From assembly GCA_946406095.1 (NCBI GenBank), contig CAMJJO010000091.1, positions 1-6,982 of the forward strand: a stretch of 6,982 nucleotides of DNA, written 5' to 3'. Made by a program: the position numbers and the translations under genes. The notes beneath the pieces were generated by a model. The model was not told the DNA's origin. It made no database searches and worked only from the letters and a program-made list of their open reading frames with translations. Below, piece by piece: positions 1 through 4,887 of the stretch. The DNA is from an uncultured Bacteroidales bacterium. GTDB lineage: Bacteria; Bacteroidota; Bacteroidia; Bacteroidales; UBA932. Numbering within the stretch: position 1 is the first letter of the stretch; each line of letters opens with the position of its first letter.

Positions 1-1614
1 ACCGACGATACGCTGGATGACGACAATTACCAAAAGCTTCCTCCCATCGACAACCGTCTGGACCCTCCGGAAGGCCTTCCGAAATTCAAGGGCCCGGGGC
101 TGGATCTTCTGGAAGCCCACGCCTCCGAGCGCCGTCAGGTGTCCAACGAAGAGCTTCAGCGCAACAATAACAAGATACGCGCGACCCTGAAGAACTATAA
201 GATAGAGATCACCGAGGTCAAGGCCCAGGTAGGCCCCACCGTCACGCTGTACCGCGTCACTCTGGCTCCGGGCGTGCGCATCTCCGAGGTCAAGAAGCTT
301 CAGGAAGACATCGGAATGCAGATGAACGCCAAGGGAGTGCGCGTGGTAACCCTGTCGGATTCAGTGGGAATCGAGGTCGCGAATGACTATTCTTCGATCG
401 TGCCACTCAAGAGCCTGCTGAACAGCGAAGCATTCCGCTCCAGCAAATACGAATTGCCTGTGGCGATCGGCTACACCATCACCCAGCAGGTCAAGGTGTT
501 CGACCTGGCGGATGCCCCCCATCTGCTCGTGGCAGGTGCCACCAAGCAAGGCAAATCCGTCGGCCTGAACATCATCATCACCTCCCTTCTCTACGCCAAG
601 CACCCTTCCGAGCTCAAATTCGTCTTCATAGATCCGAAGATGGTGGAATTCTCGGCATACAACGCCCTGCTCAAGCATTATCTGGCAGTGCTGCCCACCG
701 CCGGAGACGATGAAGAAGAGAGGGCGAAAGCCATCGTGAAGAACGCGAAGGATGCCGAGCTCACGCTGAAGAGCCTGTGCATCGAGATGGACAACCGCTA
801 CGAACTCCTCAGCAAGGCCGGAGAGAACAAGGTCACCGACTACAACGAGAAGTACAAGGCACGCAAGCTCAACCCCAAGAAAGGCCACCGGTTCCTGCCT
901 TATCTGGTTACGATAGTAGATGAATACGCCGACCTCACTATGACGATGGGGGCAAGCCCTGAGGTGCGCGCGGCATCCAAGAGCATCCAGAACTCCATCA
1001 TCCGCCTTGCCCAGAAGGGCCGTGCGGCGGGTATCCACGTGATAATCGCAACCCAGAGGCCTTCGGTGGACGTGATTTCCGGTGTCATCAAGGGCAACTT
1101 CCCTCTGCGGATAGCCTTCCGCGTGGCATCCAGGACGGATTCCATGACCATTCTGGACTCCCCCGGCGCCGAGAAACTGATAGGCCGCGGCGATATGCTC
1201 CTTTCCGCCGGCATCGAGAACGAGCGCATCCAGTGCGGCTACGTGAGCGGCGGCGAAATCAAGGCAATAACCAATTTCATCGGGGACCAGGAAGGCTTCG
1301 GCAAGAGCTACAACACCCCTTATTATCTGCCCGAGGTCAAGGAAGAAGAGAAGGAAGGCGGAGCCAAGGGAGAGCTCGGAGAGATGGACGAGCGCTTCGA
1401 GGAGGCCGCCAAACTGGTGGTCACCACCCAGCGCGGTTCCACCTCCGACCTGCAGCGCAGGCTCGGGATGGGCTATGCCAAGGCGGGCCGCGTGATGGAC
1501 CAGCTGGAGCAGGCCGGAATAGTCGGCCCGCAGGAAGGCAGCAAACCTCGCACGGTTCTTGTATCTACACTCGATGACCTTGAAACACTGTTAGACAATT
1601 TGAAGAATGCGTAG
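1..1614 (+). CDS. ftsK: DNA translocase FtsK/SpoIIIE, C-terminal motor and gamma domains (5' end outside window)
   Basis: This is a septal, ATP-driven double-stranded DNA pump that clears chromosome termini from the division site and activates XerCD recombination. The frame is open from base 1 with no stop, so the 537 visible residues are the C-terminal part of a larger protein. The GTG at 139 is internal, because the family-typical 'LPKFKGPGLDLL' segment lies before it. Visible in order: alpha domain (about residues 47-150), Walker A GATKQGKS (179-186), 'FIDPK' (about 209), Walker B TIVDEYADL with Asp307-Glu308, 'IIATQRPS' (about 348-355), 'RIAFRVASRTDS' (about 370-381), and 'GAEKLIGRGDML' (about 389-400). 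A charged linker (about 445-462) leads to a winged-helix gamma domain (about 463-523) carrying GSTSDLQRRLGMGYAKAG, the helix-turn-helix that reads polar KOPS sites in other bacteria. The N-terminal membrane segments are not in the window. The stop codon lies inside the start of the next gene. The identification is essentially certain. Confidence 0.97.
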   Translation, partial: TDDTLDDDNYQKLPPIDNRLDPPEGLPKFKGPGLDLLEAHASERRQVSNEELQRNNNKIRATLKNYKIEITEVKAQVGPTVTLYRVTLAPGVRISEVKKLQEDIGMQMNAKGVRVVTLSDSVGIEVANDYSSIVPLKSLLNSEAFRSSKYELPVAIGYTITQQVKVFDLADAPHLLVAGATKQGKSVGLNIIITSLLYAKHPSELKFVFIDPKMVEFSAYNALLKHYLAVLPTAGDDEEERAKAIVKNAKDAELTLKSLCIEMDNRYELLSKAGENKVTDYNEKYKARKLNPKKGHRFLPYLVTIVDEYADLTMTMGASPEVRAASKSIQNSIIRLAQKGRAAGIHVIIATQRPSVDVISGVIKGNFPLRIAFRVASRTDSMTILDSPGAEKLIGRGDMLLSAGIENERIQCGYVSGGEIKAITNFIGDQEGFGKSYNTPYYLPEVKEEEKEGGAKGELGEMDERFEEAAKLVVTTQRGSTSDLQRRLGMGYAKAGRVMDQLEQAGIVGPQEGSKPRTVLVSTLDDLETLLDNLKNA

Positions 1615-1640
1615 ATTATCCGTCATATCCGTTTTGCTGA
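1581..1640 (+). promoter_or_regulatory. ftsK-lolA junction: 8-base overlap and translation start without Shine-Dalgarno
   Basis: The lolA ATG (1607-1609) lies inside the last codons of ftsK, whose TAG is at 1612-1614. The bases before it (gacaatttgaagaATG) contain no AGGAGG-like element. This 60-base stretch has 22 G or C bases (37%), well below the coding bulk. An AT-rich, poorly folding start region is the usual substitute for Shine-Dalgarno pairing in Bacteroidota. Reinitiation by ribosomes ending ftsK is an inference. Confidence 0.7.
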
Positions 1641-2113
1641 TGGTCTGCTTCCAGGCTTTCTCGCAGAGTGCCGCCGAACAGATCAAAGATATGCTCTCGA
1701 ATTATCGTGTTAGCATCAAGTACACTTATTCCGATTCTGCCGGCAACGAAATCGGAAACGGGCTCGCCACCATTCAGGGGCACTGCTACAAAGTGATCGA
1801 GAATTCCACGGTGTTTTGCTGCGACGGCACCACCCTCTGGACCAAGATCCCGGGAAGCAAAGAAATCTATATCGAGAACGGAGGCGGCCCGAACGACCTG
1901 TTCGGGAATCTGGACAGCATCATCGACAAAGTCAGCGACCTTACGCTGGATGGCAATCGGGTCTCTTTCAAACTCACCTTGCAGGGCATTCCGGATACGT
2001 TGGATTGCAGGGCAACTATATTAGGTAAGACAAATTATTCAGAAGATTTGAAAGATTTTCGTCTGGAGGCAGTAGATTATGATAGACTCTGGACAATAAC
2101 CGATCTGCGATGA
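1607..2113 (+). CDS. lolA: LolA-like periplasmic outer-membrane lipoprotein carrier protein
   Basis: The 168-residue product has a Sec signal peptide: basic start MRR, hydrophobic core (residues 5-16), and likely cleavage near AFSQ|S (about residue 20). Cys14 is inside the core and lacks a proper lipobox, so a soluble periplasmic protein is more likely than a lipoprotein. The mature part resembles LolA-family proteins: a strand-rich pattern with 'GLATIQGHCYKV' (about 52-63), 'DGTTLW' (73-78) and 'KEIYIENG' (85-92). LolA shuttles lipoproteins from the LolCDE transporter to the outer membrane. At 168 residues it is shorter than a typical LolA of about 200, so the exact ligand is uncertain. The mature protein has four cysteines (60, 71, 72, 134), including a vicinal pair. 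The start ATG overlaps the ftsK end by 8 bases and the stop overlaps addB by 4. The last 100 bases (2001-2100) are 36% GC by count, well below the neighbouring genes. Family assignment rests on pattern and on its position behind ftsK; the symbol is tentative. Confidence 0.75.
   Translation: MRRLSVISVLLMVCFQAFSQSAAEQIKDMLSNYRVSIKYTYSDSAGNEIGNGLATIQGHCYKVIENSTVFCCDGTTLWTKIPGSKEIYIENGGGPNDLFGNLDSIIDKVSDLTLDGNRVSFKLTLQGIPDTLDCRATILGKTNYSEDLKDFRLEAVDYDRLWTITDLR
2110..2113 (+). promoter_or_regulatory. lolA-addB ATGA stop/start overlap
   Basis: The addB start ATG (2110-2112) overlaps the lolA stop TGA (2111-2113). No Shine-Dalgarno sequence precedes it (ctctggacaataaccgatctgcg is too long and poor a match), and the upstream 100 bases are 36% GC. 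This arrangement normally means termination-reinitiation coupling, so addB is probably made from the same message as lolA. Confidence 0.75.
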
Positions 2114-4887
2114 CACCATTTCTGAAACAAGTTGCAAATCATTATCATCCGGCTCCTGAAATCAGCCGGATGTGTTTTATCTTCCCGAACAAGAGGGCGA
2201 TCAGTTTCTTCCGCAAATATATGTCGGAGGAATGCGCACGCAATGCAAGCGTGATGATAGCCCCGGAAACCATTACCATCAACGACTTCTTCTCGCGACT
2301 GAGCGAAATGCGGACCGCCGACAGGCTGACCTCGCTGCTCACGCTCTACGACTGTTACAAGGAGTTGAATCCTGCCGCCGAACCCCTGGACGAATTCATG
2401 TTCTGGGGCGGGATCATCCTCAACGACTTTGCCGAAGTCGACAAATACAGGGTTGCCCCCGGGCAGCTTTTCCAGAACATTGCCGATTACAGGCATCTCC
2501 AGGGAGATTTCGATTTTCTCGAGCCTGCCCAGAGAGAGGCCATGGAGCACTTCCTGGGGCAGTTCGAGAAGGATGGAGAATACAAGGAACGTTTCCGCCG
2601 TATCTGGGACATCCTTCTTCCTCTTTATGATTCCTTCCGGGAGAAGATGGCCTCCTCCGGCATGGCTACTGAAGGGGGCGTCTACCGCCAGATAGCCGAC
2701 TGCCTGGATTCCAAACCAGTGGCCGATCTACTCTCGAAGCATTTTCCGGAAACACAAAAGTACGTCTTCGTGGGGCTGAATGCCTTGAACGAGTGCGAGA
2801 AGAGGGTGCTGCGGAAGATGCGGGATGCGCATCTGGCAGAGTTCTGCTGGGATTTCAGCAGCGACGAAATCAAAGACCCGGCTAACAGGTCTTCTTTCTT
2901 CCTGACCCAGAACATAGCCGAGTTCCCCCAGGCCTTCACCCCGGATCCCGACGGCCTCCCCCGCCCCGTGGTCAACGTGGTAGCCTGTCCATCCTCTGTC
3001 GGCCAGGCCAAGATACTGCCTTCCATCCTTCCGGAAAAGGCAGATATCCGCACCGCCATCGTCCTCCCGGACGAGGGCTTGTTGGTGCCGGTGCTGAATT
3101 CGATTCCCGAGGAAATACGCGACGTGAACGTTACCATGGGCTATCCCATGAAGGGGAGCGAGTTCGAGGCCCTGCTTAACAATATAGAGGCATTGCAGCT
3201 GAACCTGAGGGAGAAGGATGGAAAGATACTGTTCTATCACAAGTATGTCTGGGGCATCTTCAGCAACAGCCTTGTGCGCAGCAGCATCGGTGAGGCCGGG
3301 GCGGAAATCATCCGCCGCATACGCAGCGAGGCCAGGTACTTCATCGACAGCGCATCGTTCGCTGGAGACAGCCTGCTGGAGTGCATCTTCCGCCCTGCAA
3401 AAGACATCCCCGCATATCTCAAAGAGCTGATACTGAACCTCGCGCATCTGCTCAAGCAGCAGGAAGGAAAGGAGATGGAACTGGACTTCGCGATGTACTC
3501 CTACAAGGCAGTCACCCGCCTTCAGGACCTTTGCCCGGACGTGCAGCCACGCACCTGGTGGAAGCTCATAGGGCAGATGACAGGAAGGGCGGCCGTCCCC
3601 TTCAAGGGCGAGCCCCTCAAGGGAATGCAGATCATGGGCCCGCTGGAAACCCGCGCCCTGGATTTCGACAACGTCATCATCCTCTCCTGCAACGAGGGGC
3701 TGTTCCCCCGCAGGGCGGTGTCCCCTTCTTTCATCCCCGCAGAGCTGAGGAAAGGCTTCGGCCTGCCCACGTATGAGTATCAGGATTCGGTGTGGGCATA
3801 CTATTTCTACCGCCTCATACAGAGGGCGGGCAACATCTGGCTGATATACGACACCCGCACGGAACTCAGCCGCAGCGGCGAGGAAAGCCGCTACATCCGG
3901 CAGCTGCAGATGCTCTACGATTTCGACATCCGCCAATACACTCTCGAGGCCCCCATCCGGGAGTCCGTTCCGGAAACGGCCATTCAAAAGACGGAAGAGG
4001 ATATTGCAGCCATGCATGCTCCGGGTTTCAGGCTCTCGGTATCGTCGGTGCAGCACTATCTCAACTGCCCCGCGCAGTTCTACTACTCCAAGGTTAAGGG
4101 CCTCAAGGCTGCGGACGAAGTGAGCGAATCGCTCGATGCAGGAATGCTTGGCACGGTGCTTCACGAGACCATGCAGGAGCTGTATTCCGGGCGTAAAACG
4201 GTTTCCCGAAAGTATCTGGAAATCCTTCTGGAAGATGAGGGCCGCGTGCGGGGAATCATCTCCCGAAAGATCAAAGAGCAGCTCCGCACGGACGAAGTCC
4301 AAGGCAGGAACCTGATATTCGAAGAGATCATCACGCGCTACGCGATGCAGATCCTCCGCACCGACCTGGGCCTGCTGAAAGATGCCGGCAAGGAAGAATT
4401 CCAGGTGCTCGGGCTGGAGATGAAAAGGACCATGAAGATAGGAGGGTTCGAGTTCCTCGGCTATATCGACCGTCTGGACAGCTTCGACGCCGGCACGGTG
4501 CGGATAGTGGACTACAAGACCGGCAAGGTCACCGAGCAGGATATCGACGTGACCGATGCCAACGCCGCGGATGTGGCAGAAAAGCTCTTCGGGCAAGACA
4601 ACAAGGAACGCCCCAAGATCGCCCTTCAGCTCTATCTCTACGGGGAATATCTCAAGGGAGATGCGCTCGTGGCCGGCAAGGAGATGCAGAATTGCATCTA
4701 CCAGACCACGGACATCTTCCGGCATAAGCCGAAGAGCATCCCCCGCAGCCCCGAATTCTGCCGGCTGGCGGGCGAAAGGCTGGAGGCGGTGCTGAAGGAA
4801 ATGGAGGACAGGTCGGTTCCATGGAAGCGTACGGAAGATTCCAAGACCTGCGAATGGTGTGACTTTAATACGATTTGTGGACGATGA
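2110..4887 (+). CDS. addB: AddB-type helicase-nuclease subunit with iron-sulphur PD-(D/E)XK nuclease domain
   Basis: This 925-residue protein is the probable nuclease partner in an AddAB (RecBCD-like) complex that resects double-strand breaks. The N-terminal half has the UvrD-like fold remnants of AddB/RecC. The stretch where Walker A would lie reads 'CFIFPNKRAISFF' (about 22-34) and has no GxxGKT, so ATP binding here is unlikely. 'IMGPLETRALDFDNVIIL' (508-525) followed by 'NEGLFP' is a conserved AddB signature. The C-terminal nuclease (about 640-925) looks active: GTVLHETMQE with His685, GYIDRLD with Asp787, IVDYKTGK with Asp801 and Lys803, and Gln840-x3-Tyr844. Four cysteines match the AddB iron-sulphur staple: Cys653 before the nuclease core, then Cys914-x2-Cys917-x5-Cys923 at the extreme C-terminus. 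It is more compact than Bacillus subtilis AddB (about 1,166 residues). The ATG at 2110 is chosen because it forms an ATGA overlap with the lolA stop and is followed directly by family-like sequence. Databases often name such genes just 'PD-(D/E)XK nuclease family protein'. Confidence 0.9.
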   Translation: MTPFLKQVANHYHPAPEISRMCFIFPNKRAISFFRKYMSEECARNASVMIAPETITINDFFSRLSEMRTADRLTSLLTLYDCYKELNPAAEPLDEFMFWGGIILNDFAEVDKYRVAPGQLFQNIADYRHLQGDFDFLEPAQREAMEHFLGQFEKDGEYKERFRRIWDILLPLYDSFREKMASSGMATEGGVYRQIADCLDSKPVADLLSKHFPETQKYVFVGLNALNECEKRVLRKMRDAHLAEFCWDFSSDEIKDPANRSSFFLTQNIAEFPQAFTPDPDGLPRPVVNVVACPSSVGQAKILPSILPEKADIRTAIVLPDEGLLVPVLNSIPEEIRDVNVTMGYPMKGSEFEALLNNIEALQLNLREKDGKILFYHKYVWGIFSNSLVRSSIGEAGAEIIRRIRSEARYFIDSASFAGDSLLECIFRPAKDIPAYLKELILNLAHLLKQQEGKEMELDFAMYSYKAVTRLQDLCPDVQPRTWWKLIGQMTGRAAVPFKGEPLKGMQIMGPLETRALDFDNVIILSCNEGLFPRRAVSPSFIPAELRKGFGLPTYEYQDSVWAYYFYRLIQRAGNIWLIYDTRTELSRSGEESRYIRQLQMLYDFDIRQYTLEAPIRESVPETAIQKTEEDIAAMHAPGFRLSVSSVQHYLNCPAQFYYSKVKGLKAADEVSESLDAGMLGTVLHETMQELYSGRKTVSRKYLEILLEDEGRVRGIISRKIKEQLRTDEVQGRNLIFEEIITRYAMQILRTDLGLLKDAGKEEFQVLGLEMKRTMKIGGFEFLGYIDRLDSFDAGTVRIVDYKTGKVTEQDIDVTDANAADVAEKLFGQDNKERPKIALQLYLYGEYLKGDALVAGKEMQNCIYQTTDIFRHKPKSIPRSPEFCRLAGERLEAVLKEMEDRSVPWKRTEDSKTCEWCDFNTICGR
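4884..4887 (+). promoter_or_regulatory. addB-addA ATGA stop/start overlap
   Basis: The addA ATG (4884-4886) overlaps the addB TGA (4885-4887). Positions 4861-4900 hold 13 G or C bases in 40 (33%), another local AT-rich dip at a start codon without a Shine-Dalgarno motif. Coupled translation of two subunits of one complex would favour balanced amounts; that consequence is inferred. Confidence 0.8.

Noticed and set aside
139..141. GTG as the start of the ftsK gene
   Set aside because: The same frame is open back to base 1 and encodes family-typical residues before this codon, so the gene is cut by the window edge rather than starting here.
361..1229. Reverse-strand open frames opposite ftsK (361-1038 and 900-1229)
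   Set aside because: They overlap the Walker A/B-containing core of ftsK and each other, and have no recognisable motif.
1233..1577. Short same-strand out-of-frame open frames (for example 1233-1577, 2172-2630, 3381-3776)
   Set aside because: All lie wholly inside ftsK or addB, are rich in Arg, Gly and Pro as shifted frames of GC-rich genes are, and show no domain or initiation signal.
2047..2080. Possible Bacteroides-type promoter (TTTG, then TAgaTTat) before addB
   Set aside because: The -7 element has two mismatches to TAnnTTTG and the spacing of 22 bases is slightly long. Such matches arise by chance in AT-rich DNA.
2728..4725. Reverse-strand open frame of 665 codons opposite addB
   Set aside because: It is in exact codon register with addB, whose nuclease and cysteine motifs are unmistakable. 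The frame is open only because TTA, CTA and TCA codons are avoided, and its translation shows no recognisable domain.
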